From positions 248,001 to 312,000 of the forward strand of contig PHAT01000003.1 in NCBI GenBank assembly GCA_002840435.1: DNA of 64,000 bases, read 5' to 3'. Shown here piece after piece: positions 1 through 8,701 of the stretch (position 1 is the stretch's first letter; each line of letters opens with the position of its first letter). The notes under the pieces were generated by a model. The model was not told the DNA's origin. It was given only the letters and a program-made list of their open reading frames with translations, and made no database searches. Origin of the DNA: Deltaproteobacteria bacterium HGW-Deltaproteobacteria-6 (lineage in GTDB: Bacteria > Desulfobacterota > Syntrophia > Syntrophales > Smithellaceae). Both the position numbers and the translations under genes were made by a program.

Positions 1-1396
1 AGAAGGTCAAGGTCAGCTTGTTGATGAGCAGGTAATCGTTCTGAACTTTGTTCGTCTCTAAGGCGCCTTTATAATAGTCGCCAACCCACCAGTAACCGCC
101 GCCCAGCATATAGGACAGGTTGTTGGTGATCTTGTAAGTTGCGGTCAAGTCAAATTCGTAACCGTACTCTTTGCTGTACCAAGCGGTAATTGCCGGATTT
201 TCAATTGCTCTCGCCCAGGAAATAGCCATGTTGATGTCCAGTTTATCCATCGGACGCACACCGCCGTTTAACGAAGCGAACCAGGCATTGGTCATGCCGG
301 CGTCATTGGTTGATAATGTTCCGGTATCCTTGACATTGGGGTTCTGGCTTGCGTTATGACCGGTAAGTTTGCCGGCCCAGTAATAACGATCAAAATTAAA
401 CATGATCAAGCAGGGGTTCCAGTCAGTTCCGCCGTTGCCGCTGCCTTCTCTGATCGCCGGAGTTGTTTTGTCGTCGCCAGCCGCTTTGGCTAAGGTCACA
501 TTGACATAAGCCATACCGAAATCAGCACCGACTTTCAAATAAGCGGACAACATATTGTAATCGACGTTTTCACCAACCGCACCCTGGTCATATTTTGCAT
601 GCGTTCCAAAAACATAAATAACTTCAGCTTCAGCACTGACCGGACCGAATTTCACTTTGGCATAGGGCAATGCAGCGGTGAACTGCTGACTGTACTGGTA
701 ACCAAGAGCAGCAGGAAGTCCTTTAAAATAAGCGTTGCGATAATGCTTGAACAACAGACCGGCTGCGCCCTGTTTGAACGTATAATTGACAAACGCGGCA
801 TACATATCGACGTCGTTGTCCGCCATATTGCCCAAACCTGCTGTATTAGCAGGGGCTTTTCCGGTTATGCTGGCTTCCTTATACTTCAGGATATAACCTC
901 CGGCAACCAATCCACCTTTGGCAAACAAGTACGTGATTTTCGGCTGCGGCTGCATGGTATCGCCAAACACGGTTCCCCAAGCGCCATCATCCTGATAACC
1001 AACTCTGAAAATACCGATGGGAGAAACATACTGAACGTAAAGCAGATCAAAAGCGATGTTCTCATTTTCGAGCGTGCTTCCAGATGAGTTGACGTCACTG
1101 TTGTTTGCGGCAGCGGGATAGTTGCCAGCTGCTCTGGTTGCTCCCCACGATCTTTCCATGATGTCCGCACGGGTAACCAGCTTCAGGCCCGGAGAAACAA
1201 TAAACTCTGTACCCAGACGCAGTCTCTGATAATACATTGCGGCGCTGGGACCAACACCGTCACGCAAATCGGTTGCTTTCTGGTATATACCAGCCGCATA
1301 ATACTCACCGTTGAATTTTACATCAACGGCCATCGCTGACGTGCTGAAGGCTACGATCAACCCCAGTGACAGCAAAACTAACCAAAATCTCTTCAT
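1..1396 (-). CDS. Outer-membrane porin-like beta-barrel protein (3' end at or just past the window edge)
   Basis: Reads on the minus strand from an ATG at 1396 with a strong ribosome site (AGGAGG, 6 bases upstream). The first 23 residues are a signal peptide ending in AMA, followed by VDVKFNGEYYAAG, a typical first strand of a large porin. The rest alternates short aromatic-rich beta strands with Gly/Asn/Asp loops and has no cytoplasmic-enzyme motif. The last complete codons read KLTLTF. A C-terminal Phe is the usual barrel signal, and base 1 would make the next codon begin with T, so the stop may lie immediately outside. The substrate cannot be told. The barrel call is confident; the family is not. 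Confidence 0.8.
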   Translation of the reverse strand, partial: MKRFWLVLLSLGLIVAFSTSAMAVDVKFNGEYYAAGIYQKATDLRDGVGPSAAMYYQRLRLGTEFIVSPGLKLVTRADIMERSWGATRAAGNYPAAANNSDVNSSGSTLENENIAFDLLYVQYVSPIGIFRVGYQDDGAWGTVFGDTMQPQPKITYLFAKGGLVAGGYILKYKEASITGKAPANTAGLGNMADNDVDMYAAFVNYTFKQGAAGLLFKHYRNAYFKGLPAALGYQYSQQFTAALPYAKVKFGPVSAEAEVIYVFGTHAKYDQGAVGENVDYNMLSAYLKVGADFGMAYVNVTLAKAAGDDKTTPAIREGSGNGGTDWNPCLIMFNFDRYYWAGKLTGHNASQNPNVKDTGTLSTNDAGMTNAWFASLNGGVRPMDKLDINMAISWARAIENPAITAWYSKEYGYEFDLTATYKITNNLSYMLGGGYWWVGDYYKGALETNKVQNDYLLINKLTLTF

Positions 1397-1530
1397 TTTT
1401 TCCTCCTAAAATTCATTAGAGTCAAAAAGTTTCCGCCTTCTTCTCAAAACGGGCATTTCTTGAAAAAGGCGCCTCTATTCCGTCGCATATTCTGCTTTCA
1501 AGCATTACGAAACGCAAAATACACGTCGCG

Positions 1531-1560
1531 AACCTAGCATCAGCTCGTTCTCATTGTCAA
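1531..1560 (-). promoter_or_regulatory. Possible sigma-70 promoter of the porin gene
   Basis: On the minus strand TTGACA (1560-1555) is followed after 18 bases by TAGGTT (1536-1531), about 135 bases before the porin start. The -10 is poor, so this is a weak candidate. Confidence 0.3.
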
Positions 1561-1885
1561 GATTTATTTCCTGACAATAAGCACTCGCACTGCTCGCTTG
1601 TCTTACCAGCAACACCGGTGCCAAATTTTCAAAATAGCTTCGTAAAAATCAACGAAAAGGGAATATCACTGTTTAAAATATCGATTAAAACATCCTCTTT
1701 CAAAAAAAGTAATATTATCTATCGGAAATAACTAATAGAAAATAGAGCTATCCTCAGTCATTGCAGAATTATAATAGTTGCATGGCCTGTCATATATTTT
1801 ACCATAGCAGTTGCATCAATTATCAAAAATCGAGGCTAAAATAGTATCCCCAAGTTCATTCCGTGTTGTTTTTGACACATCTTCA

Positions 1886-2101
1886 CGGTTCAGGGTTCAC
1901 GGTTCAATGGTTCAGCGGTTAATCGCGTTACAATGATGGACTTTGTTTCTCCTATTAACAAACGGGTGCATGGCTCCGGGTAAATTGCCATCAATGACAT
2001 AGCGACGCTATGTCTGCGCAAGCGGGAAGCAAGGCAACAATTACTTTTTCGATCAACCAAGTACATCCATCCTTTGCTATTGAACCGTAAACCCTGAACC
2101 G
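1886..2101. repeat. Inverted-repeat pair of 23 bp bounding about 170 bp
   Basis: The left arm at 1886-1908 and the right arm at 2079-2101 are reverse complements with one mismatch in 23 bases; both are built from GGTTCA units. A second perfect arm pair, GACATAGC-GAC-GCTATGTC, sits inside at 1996-2014. There is no open reading frame and no obvious target duplication. It resembles a small non-autonomous palindromic element. GGTTCA-type tracts recur near 3079, 4840 and 19616. Confidence 0.55.
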
Positions 2102-2207
2102 CTGAATCTTTAATCCTCTTTTCATTTCATTTTCATATAGGAAATCTGACAATATTCTGATATTAAGTAACATATACACTATTTGCCATGAAAACGGATA
2201 TGATATC

Positions 2208-2888
2208 ATGCATAAACCAGAGCTTAGACCCGGAATGCCGTTGGACATTATCTTTGAAAATGAAATTGATAATAAAAACGCTCATTACATGAAAGCGGTT
2301 GTCTACGATTGCGAAAGTAAATTTATTACGGTTTCACAGACATCACCCGCACTTACCACGCATTTTTTGAAACGGCGGGTTTTAACCACTTTCTTAGCCC
2401 ATTCCAAAAACCGGTTGCTGCGCTTCGGTTTTTCCGGACTCCTGTATGACCTGCTTGCCAATTACACCATCTCATCAGGACAAACTGCTGAAGCACTTGT
2501 CATAAAAAAACTTAATGATCTGGAGCCAGTCGATTTTCGGATGTATTTCCGCGTCACCCCCCCGTCGCAAACAGATCTGCGCTTGTATCTAAAAGAAGAA
2601 AAGGTCAACCTGCTGGACGTTTCCATCGGCGGCGCAAAATTTATTTATTCAAAAAATTACCTCTTCCGCCCCAACGACCCTGTGAAATTCAAACTGCTTA
2701 TCGGCAACTCGGTTTTTGATATCGATGCCCTTGTCCGCAGTGTCCGGCCACCGGATATTCACACCGGCAACAAGAACATTCAGTACGTCAGCGTGGAATT
2801 TCGTATTGATGATCAGAAAATGGAAGTTTCTCTGGGCCAGGCCATCCTGAATATCGAAAGAAGCCTGCTCAGCAAAGGGGCGATATAA
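2208..2888 (+). CDS. PilZ-domain protein (probable c-di-GMP receptor)
   Basis: A 226-residue soluble protein. The C-terminal half carries the PilZ signature: RMYFR (RxxxR, residues 111-115) followed by DVSIGG (D/NxSxxG, about 137-142), the two elements that bind cyclic di-GMP. The N-terminal hundred residues look like a YcgR-N-type beta barrel, but I cannot assign it firmly. No catalytic or DNA-binding motif is visible, so it probably passes a c-di-GMP signal to a partner such as motor, pilus or exopolysaccharide machinery. It stands alone behind a long spacer. No good Shine-Dalgarno is seen at the ATG; the frame opens with MHKPELRPGM. Confidence 0.8.
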   Translation: MHKPELRPGMPLDIIFENEIDNKNAHYMKAVVYDCESKFITVSQTSPALTTHFLKRRVLTTFLAHSKNRLLRFGFSGLLYDLLANYTISSGQTAEALVIKKLNDLEPVDFRMYFRVTPPSQTDLRLYLKEEKVNLLDVSIGGAKFIYSKNYLFRPNDPVKFKLLIGNSVFDIDALVRSVRPPDIHTGNKNIQYVSVEFRIDDQKMEVSLGQAILNIERSLLSKGAI

Positions 2889-2915
2889 ATAAAAATTTAA
2901 ACGGAGGATGAAACT

Positions 2916-3020
2916 ATGTCAAAATCCAAAGATGTGAAGAAAGATGCCAAAAAAAAGCCGGTTAAATCAGCCAAAGAAAAGAAGGAAGCCAAGAAGCTGA
3001 AAAAAGCGGGAAAAGAATAA
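2916..3020 (+). CDS. Tiny lysine-rich protein (34 aa)
   Basis: The frame starts MSKSKDVKKDAKKKP and ends KKAGKE, with more than a third lysine. It has a good ribosome site (GGAGG at 2903-2907, 8 bases before the ATG) and follows the PilZ gene by 27 bases, so it is probably cotranscribed. From memory, similar short K-rich proteins (xSKSxDVKKxxKKKPxKTxKEK) occur in several proteobacteria without known function; a nucleic-acid-binding role would be a guess. It is too short for most gene callers. Confidence 0.7.
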   Translation: MSKSKDVKKDAKKKPVKSAKEKKEAKKLKKAGKE

Positions 3021-3054
3021 GAGAAACAGGATCGAGGTTCGAACCCTGAAGGGC

Positions 3055-3078
3055 ACTTGCGCCCCGCGGGGCGCAAGT
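3055..3078. repeat. Perfect 24-bp GC-rich palindrome
   Basis: Positions 3055-3078 are a perfect palindrome centred on CCCCGCGGGG with flanks ACTTGCG/CGCAAGT. It lies 35 bases after the lysine-rich gene and could act as a 3' hairpin. No T-run follows, so it is not a normal intrinsic terminator. It is followed by GGTTCAATGGTTCA, the motif also seen in the repeat at 1886-1908. Confidence 0.6.
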
Positions 3079-3225
3079 GGTTCAATGGTTCACGGTCAGG
3101 GGTAATGGGTTAGGGATAGCGGAAAACGCGTCCAGCCGGTAACCTTTACCCCATGACCCATTAACACTTACCCGTAATAACCTATGCCATTCCCTTTACC
3201 TCATTACCTTACTTAAGGATATCTC

Positions 3226-4836
3226 ATGAAAATTAAATTTCTCGGAGCCGCAAGAACGGTCACCGGTTCATGCTTTATTATTGAAACGGATCAGGCGCGA
3301 TTTGCCGTTGATTGCGGCATGCATCAAGGTTCCGACACGATTGAAAGACGCAACCTGGATACCACCCCTTATGATCCTGCGCGGATTGATTTTTTTATCA
3401 TCACCCATGCGCATATTGACCATTCGGGACTGCTGCCCCGCATGGTGCAGCATGGATTTTCCGGGCCCATTTACGCCACTGAACCAACCGGTGATCTGCT
3501 CAACATACTGCTTCTGGACAGCGCGCACATTCAGGAAGTGGAAGCCGCCGGAAAAAACAAAAGATATGCCCGCACGGGAATGAAAACCGATGCAGTGCCA
3601 CTTTACACAGTCAAAGACGCCGAAGCGGTAACCCCGCACATTAAAACCCGTAAATATGACGAAACATTCAGCCCAGGCCCCGGTATCAGCGTCCGATTTC
3701 AGGACGCCGGCCATATTCTGGGGGCAGCCATGGTGGAATTGTTCATTGAAGAAAACGGCGAAACCTCAAAACTGGTTTTCTCCGGCGATATCGGCCGTCC
3801 CCGACAACTTTTAATGAAAGATCCCTGTCCGGTGCGTGAGGCGGATTATCTGTTCATGGAATCAACCTATGGCAACCGCAACCATAAAGGCGAACAGGAA
3901 AGTCTTGAAGAACTCGCCTCCGCCATCCGCTACAGTTATAAAAATGGTGAAAAGGTAGTCATCCCCGCTTTTGCAGTGGAGAGAACACAGGAAATTCTTT
4001 ACTCGCTTCATCTTCTCTTACGCGACGGCAAATTACCCAAGGACATGCCGGTCTATCTGGACAGCCCGCTGGCCATCAAGGCGACGGAAATTTTTCACCA
4101 TTACCATTCCTATCTGGACGGGGAAACGCAAATCCTTTTGAAGAACGGTGAAGATCCACTGCGCCTGCCCAACCTGAAATTATCCGTCACAACCGAAGAG
4201 TCCGTCCGGATCAACGAAACACGGGAACCGGCCATTGTGATTTCCGCAAGCGGCATGGCCAATGCGGGAAGAATCAAACATCATTTGCGGCATAATTTGT
4301 GGCGATCCGGCGCCAGCATTGTGTTTGTCGGCTTCCAAGCGGAAGGCACCCCGGGCCGTAAAATTGTTGACGGCGCGAAGAAGATACGCATTTTCAATGA
4401 AGACATCGCCGTTGCGGCCAAAGTATTCACCATCAATGGTTTTTCCGCTCACGCTGGACAGGATCAGTTGCTGGATTGGCTTAAAGGGTTTCAAAACAAA
4501 GGGATGCAGGTCTTTCTGGTGCACGGTGAATCTTCCGCACAGGATAATCTGGCGTCCTTAATCCGGGAAAAATTCGGCTTTTCCGTAACCATACCGGATT
4601 ATCTGGAAGAAATCCGGTTGAAACCAGGCAGACCAATCGAAGAAATCAAGCCGTCTGTCGCAGCAGTTGCCCAGATTAATCTGTCACCGCTTTTAGCCGA
4701 CTTGAAAATAAAGCTCGACGATGTGGGTGGGAAAATGGGGAAATTTCAAACCCTGTCGTCCTCTCAACAAGCTGAGATTGCCGATTTGCTCAAACAGGCA
4801 ACTTTGAATATTGATAAGATAAAAGACAGGTCTTAA
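3226..4836 (+). CDS. MBL-fold beta-CASP metallo-hydrolase (probable RNase)
   Basis: A 536-residue member of the RNA-processing metallo-beta-lactamase superfamily. Zinc-site motifs appear in order: VDCG near residue 28, HAHIDH at 61-66, GH at about 162-163 and SGDIGR with Asp 188. The beta-CASP insert and motifs follow (LDSPLA near 285, IFHHYH after it, FSAHAGQ near 405). This architecture belongs to CPSF/YSH1-like nucleases in bacteria and archaea; the substrate in bacteria is usually unknown. It is cytoplasmic, with no signal sequence. It appears to be monocistronic, ending at a hairpin at 4859-4889. Confidence 0.88.
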   Translation: MKIKFLGAARTVTGSCFIIETDQARFAVDCGMHQGSDTIERRNLDTTPYDPARIDFFIITHAHIDHSGLLPRMVQHGFSGPIYATEPTGDLLNILLLDSAHIQEVEAAGKNKRYARTGMKTDAVPLYTVKDAEAVTPHIKTRKYDETFSPGPGISVRFQDAGHILGAAMVELFIEENGETSKLVFSGDIGRPRQLLMKDPCPVREADYLFMESTYGNRNHKGEQESLEELASAIRYSYKNGEKVVIPAFAVERTQEILYSLHLLLRDGKLPKDMPVYLDSPLAIKATEIFHHYHSYLDGETQILLKNGEDPLRLPNLKLSVTTEESVRINETREPAIVISASGMANAGRIKHHLRHNLWRSGASIVFVGFQAEGTPGRKIVDGAKKIRIFNEDIAVAAKVFTINGFSAHAGQDQLLDWLKGFQNKGMQVFLVHGESSAQDNLASLIREKFGFSVTIPDYLEEIRLKPGRPIEEIKPSVAAVAQINLSPLLADLKIKLDDVGGKMGKFQTLSSSQQAEIADLLKQATLNIDKIKDRS

Positions 4837-4858
4837 GGGGTTCAAAGGTTCAGTGTAT

Positions 4859-4889
4859 CGCCCCCCTTTGCTAAAGAGGGGGGCGACTT
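4859..4889 (+). terminator. GC-rich hairpin between convergent genes
   Basis: CGCCCCCCTTT (4859-4869) pairs with AAAGAGGGGGGCG (4873-4885) with one bulge, followed by a short ACTTTTA tract. It lies 22 bases after the beta-CASP stop, so it is a plausible terminator for that gene. The T-tract is weak. Confidence 0.5.
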
Positions 4890-4986
4890 TTATGCAGAAG
4901 AATTTGCCGAATAATCCCCTCTCTCTCCCCCTTTGAAAAAAGGGAAAAACAACCGCTTGTGCCCGGAAGGGGTATGAACCTGCCTG

Positions 4987-6189
4987 TCAAGTGGCGCTTC
5001 CTAAATCCTTGCCGAAAATCCAGAAGTAAATCGTACCCATAAGCCCGCAGGCGAAAGCCATCAGAAAATTGACCTGCGGGGAAATCTCCCACAAAAATGC
5101 GCCCCCAAAAGCCGCCGCCGAGACAATAATATCCCTGCTCAGATAATATAGTCCGAACATGCCCGCCTTTTTCCCCTCCGGCGCCAGATCCATAATCAAT
5201 GCTTTGCGCGTGGGCTCTCCGAATTCTTTCAATCCCCGGACGATAAAAGCCAACACCATCATCCAGAAGCTTTGAGCAAATAAAATGATCAGTGGAAAAA
5301 GGGTAAAATTAAAAAAGGTGATCACAACGAACGGTTTTTTTGTAGAACGGTCAGCCAACCAGGCAACCGGAATATAGATTAAAACGGCGGTAAGCATCTC
5401 AACGGCCGTGAGCAGTCCGAACTGCGTGGCGGTAACACCATTGTATTTGATACACCAGACGACAACAAACGCATAAGGAATCTGCTCGGCGAATCGAATG
5501 AGAATGTCCGAAACCAGCAGGTTGCGCAGAGGCGGGCTCATATGCCGCCAGAGACGCGACGGCCGTTTTTCCGCCCTTCCTTTTGAAGGCGCATCAGCGA
5601 TCATTTTTTGCTGAAGAAGGATGGAGACAATGCCCAGCAAAAAAGCCCCTGCAAAAGCCAGCCTTACGCCGCTTTTTTCGCCGTAAATGCCGATGAGCAG
5701 GCCGCCGAAAATCGGCCCCAGCGCCATCGGCACTCTTCTGACCAGAGAGTGGAGCGTAACGCCCATCGTCCGCTTGTCCTGCGGCAAAACATCAGAGACC
5801 AGGCTCATGGTGGCGGGAAGTGAGATGGCCGACCAGGCCAGAAAAAAGAAAGCGCCGATAATCACCGCCTGCCAGTAGGGAAAGATAATAACAATGGCGT
5901 AACCGATAAGCGAGATCAGGTTGAAGATCAGCAAGGCTTTTTTATGCCCCAGACGGTCGCTCAGGTAACCACCTGGAAAAGAATATAAAGCACCGACCAG
6001 ATTGGTGAGGCCCCCGAGAATCCCGATGGTCATAGCGCCGCCGCCCAACGCCATGAGATAAATCGGCAGGAAACGTTCGGCCATTCTTTCCCCTAAGCCC
6101 ACAAGAACTACCATGAGCAAGAGCGCCACAATGCTCTTGTTCAGGCCGAAAAAACCGGTGATTTTCTGACGCCAGGACGAAGATGTCAT
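4987..6189 (-). CDS. MFS transporter
   Basis: A 400-residue, very hydrophobic protein with about twelve predicted membrane helices. The major-facilitator loop motif GYLSDRLGHKK lies between helices 2 and 3, and a related GLKEFGEPTRK stretch lies in the second half. It probably exports or imports a small molecule using the proton gradient; the substrate cannot be read from sequence. The start at 6189 has a good site (AAGAGGAAG). It is the second gene of a two-gene unit, 12 bases after the unrecognised 741-residue protein, so the two may act together. Confidence 0.85.
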   Translation of the reverse strand: MTSSSWRQKITGFFGLNKSIVALLLMVVLVGLGERMAERFLPIYLMALGGGAMTIGILGGLTNLVGALYSFPGGYLSDRLGHKKALLIFNLISLIGYAIVIIFPYWQAVIIGAFFFLAWSAISLPATMSLVSDVLPQDKRTMGVTLHSLVRRVPMALGPIFGGLLIGIYGEKSGVRLAFAGAFLLGIVSILLQQKMIADAPSKGRAEKRPSRLWRHMSPPLRNLLVSDILIRFAEQIPYAFVVVWCIKYNGVTATQFGLLTAVEMLTAVLIYIPVAWLADRSTKKPFVVITFFNFTLFPLIILFAQSFWMMVLAFIVRGLKEFGEPTRKALIMDLAPEGKKAGMFGLYYLSRDIIVSAAAFGGAFLWEISPQVNFLMAFACGLMGTIYFWIFGKDLGSAT

Positions 6190-6201
6190 GCTCGCTTCCT
6201 C

Positions 6202-8427
6202 TTAAAAATTCAACGTCATCAGATTGGTCCAGGCAATTTTATCGGAAGCACCGGCCCTGCCTTTCCTGTCCCCCGCTTCGCTTTCCATCACGGAATCCAT
6301 GACCCGCAAACAATTATTCATGTGCCCGATAAATTCATCCGCCGAAATCATTTCACCGTAGGTTCGGGTAAAGGAGTAAATGCACACATCGTCTTGACCT
6401 GCCTTTTCGGCAATTTCACGAGCAAGCTGTATATTGTGCCTGGCGGTCTTCATTGCGGTCGTCGTGCGCACCGGCAGAAAATCCCACAACGAGACGGCAT
6501 TGCAAAAATAAATCGTCGGCCGGTAGCTTTGCAGGGAAATGGCGTCGTCATGAATCTTCAGCTTGGCGATCATCAGTTTTTCCGTTACATCATTGAGCGC
6601 GTCTTCAGGCAGATCACTCCTTCGGAATCCGATCTGCCAGTGAACATTGACGGCTGTCTCCCGGCCGATTCGCGATGGTCCCGCAATCGGCTTTCGCGGA
6701 TTGACAAAAATCTGCTCGTCATTTTTCAAAACGGCGGCAAGCATCCGGACGCTGTTTAACAAATAAGAAGAGCGGATGCCGGAGGGTGAAACCGCGATGG
6801 CGTTTTCAAAAAGATCCTCCGCCGCGTCCAGGCATTCATAAACCAGATGTTTCAAGTCGCTAAGCCTCTCTTTATCGGCGCTAATCGAGCGATCCGCACG
6901 GGCGTGGCGTAAAGCATTCATGGCCTGCGCCATGTAAACAACGGCATATTCACAGTAAAAATCCTCCGACTCGCAGGCGCAGTTGGCCTCGATGAAGCGG
7001 GCTTCCTTCTTTGCCTGCCGGAATAACCCGGCGGCGGCTTCATACGCGGGCGCGGAAAGCGCGATATTGCGCAAAAGGACCATCCGGAGCGTTCGCGCAA
7101 TTAAATCGGCCGGATTAATCGACAAAACGACCCGCAATATCTCGATGGCCTCAGCAAACCGCCGTCGGTAATAAAGGGTCTTGGCAATTTCCAGCCCCAG
7201 AAGAGAATTGTGTGGGAATTTGAAAAAAGTGGTTACCGCGTTGGGTTCATCCCGTTTCTCATGAGGTGCGGATTCGTCCGGCAGCCGCCAGAGCAGAAGG
7301 TTTAGTTTTTTCACAGTAGCCGGATTGTTCTGCAGGATGGGATCGTCCAGCAGATCCGAAACGAAGTCGAAATATAAGGTGCTCCAGAAAGCTTCAATCC
7401 ACCAGATCGACAGGGACTCACCATTGAACAGCGTTGTTTCCGTGGGCGCCGCGCAAAGAACAACACGGATGTCATTGACCAGCACACACTGGCGCGCCAC
7501 ATCCGACAGGCGGATCACCGGATCGTCGGGAAGCTTGGCGTTCAAGAGCGGCAGGAGATGATTGTCGATGCTGGCGTATTCCCCGACGACAACTGCAATG
7601 GACAGAAAGCGGTTTTTGGTGGAATAAGCGGACAACGCCCAGCGGATCGCCATTTGATGAGCCAGCGAAACGGCGCTCCTAAGGCACTGCTGGTAGGCGA
7701 CCAGATCGCCTTCGGACGTCTCCTTGGGAAAATCCACATACAGCGTGGTGATATCATGCGCCCTTACTTTACCCCAGCGTCCGTAGGAAAACTGGCTGAT
7801 GGACTGGTCGATGTAAGTCTTGACGGTCTTCTTCAGCCATCCCAGTATCTCGTGATCAATGACATCGCCCCGGCTGTAGAGCGCAAAACCGATACGCGCG
7901 CCTTCCCGGTAATTTTCGGTCTGTCTGCCCTCCCGGCAGACCGCGAGCAGTGTTTCGAAATGCCAGTCGGCTGCAATCTCCGGACGCTCGTGACCGAGCC
8001 AGAAGGCCAGGCTTCTTAAAACATTTTGTTTGTAAGCGGTATCCACCGGCTCCTTTCTGAGACGGGTCAGCATGGAATTAGTGACTTTGGGCAGCGCGAT
8101 CTGTTTTTCAGCCAGCAGCTTGTTAATACGCTCAGTCATCGCGCGAAGCGAGATGTTGAGTTTCAACAGGTCGTCTTTCTTGTCCAGCAGTTCTTCAAAG
8201 TCCATGTGTTTGGGCAGTTTGAAAGCATGCCTGTGAATCATCTGCCGGATGACAAAATCCTCCAGAGACGGAACATCCGGCGCCTCAATCAGGCCCGAAC
8301 GGGCGGCATAATTGACAAACGTGTCCATGATCAGGGCATTGTCGCTGTTTTGAGAAAACGCCGTCCAGGCTTCCGGTGTCGGGAAAGCGGCCAGAAGCGC
8401 GCTCGCGGCTTTATCTTTTGCTTGCAT
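6202..8427 (-). CDS. Unrecognised 741-aa protein, partly TPR-like
   Basis: I do not recognise this protein. It has no signal peptide or membrane helix and is mostly alpha-helical. Around residues 410-470 the pattern LGLEIAKTLYYRRRFAEAIEILRVVLSINP is a good TPR-type helix pair, and the region after it (about 480-590) also looks like helical repeats. A central part (about 215-350) is richer in beta strand. No Walker, protease or DNA-binding motif is visible. AGAGG lies 7 bases before the ATG. It is cotranscribed with the downstream MFS transporter and divergent from the aldehyde/alcohol dehydrogenase gene, sharing its regulatory spacer. A scaffold or sensor role is only a guess. Confidence 0.6.
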   Translation of the reverse strand: MQAKDKAASALLAAFPTPEAWTAFSQNSDNALIMDTFVNYAARSGLIEAPDVPSLEDFVIRQMIHRHAFKLPKHMDFEELLDKKDDLLKLNISLRAMTERINKLLAEKQIALPKVTNSMLTRLRKEPVDTAYKQNVLRSLAFWLGHERPEIAADWHFETLLAVCREGRQTENYREGARIGFALYSRGDVIDHEILGWLKKTVKTYIDQSISQFSYGRWGKVRAHDITTLYVDFPKETSEGDLVAYQQCLRSAVSLAHQMAIRWALSAYSTKNRFLSIAVVVGEYASIDNHLLPLLNAKLPDDPVIRLSDVARQCVLVNDIRVVLCAAPTETTLFNGESLSIWWIEAFWSTLYFDFVSDLLDDPILQNNPATVKKLNLLLWRLPDESAPHEKRDEPNAVTTFFKFPHNSLLGLEIAKTLYYRRRFAEAIEILRVVLSINPADLIARTLRMVLLRNIALSAPAYEAAAGLFRQAKKEARFIEANCACESEDFYCEYAVVYMAQAMNALRHARADRSISADKERLSDLKHLVYECLDAAEDLFENAIAVSPSGIRSSYLLNSVRMLAAVLKNDEQIFVNPRKPIAGPSRIGRETAVNVHWQIGFRRSDLPEDALNDVTEKLMIAKLKIHDDAISLQSYRPTIYFCNAVSLWDFLPVRTTTAMKTARHNIQLAREIAEKAGQDDVCIYSFTRTYGEMISADEFIGHMNNCLRVMDSVMESEAGDRKGRAGASDKIAWTNLMTLNF

Positions 8428-8509
8428 TATGATAACCTCTTAAACAATATAAAAAATACCGGCGCTGTCATGGCCCACCCTTCTCTCTTACGTCCAGCGG
8501 AAACAGGAA

Positions 8510-8547
8510 AGTGTTTTACCGTAAAACGGTATTATTAGTAAAACACT
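8510..8547. promoter_or_regulatory. Operator-like triple half-site
   Basis: AGTGTTTTAC (8510-8519) and GTAAAACACT (8538-8547) are perfect reverse complements. A third half-site GTAAAAC (8521-8527) makes the inner palindrome GTTTTAC-C-GTAAAAC. The group ends 8 bases before the -35 of the aldehyde/alcohol dehydrogenase gene and lies about 85 bases from the divergent 741-residue gene, so one regulator could control both. The cognate regulator is not in the window as far as I can tell. Confidence 0.6.
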
Positions 8548-8555
8548 ACTTAATA

Positions 8556-8584
8556 TTGACAGTCATTTTATGGCAACGTATACA
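8556..8584 (+). promoter_or_regulatory. Sigma-70 promoter of the aldehyde/alcohol dehydrogenase gene
   Basis: TTGACA (8556-8561), a 17-base spacer, then TATACA (8579-8584) is close to consensus. The start codon is at 8702, leaving a leader of about 110 bases. Confidence 0.65.
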
Positions 8585-8701
8585 GCCATACTGATCATGG
8601 ATAGTCAAGAAAATATCCGTTTGAGACTGAGCAGATTTCATTTGTTGTCGCCGACGGATGCTGACCAATGGAAAATCAATTGAAACAAGGGAGGGTTGGA
8701 A

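Larger units (their letters stand above)
1397..2207. other. Long intergenic spacer (811 bp), AT-rich, no gene seen
   Basis: No open frame here has both a ribosome site and a plausible protein. Visible structure is limited to the inverted-repeat pair annotated at 1886-2101 and the weak porin promoter at 1531-1560. The part between 1600 and 1860 is AT-rich and shows nothing I can name. Confidence 0.6.

Noticed and set aside
599-1087. Plus-strand open frame of 162 codons opposite the porin
   Set aside because: The minus-strand porin has a signal peptide, a Shine-Dalgarno and barrel periodicity; the plus-strand frame has none of these.
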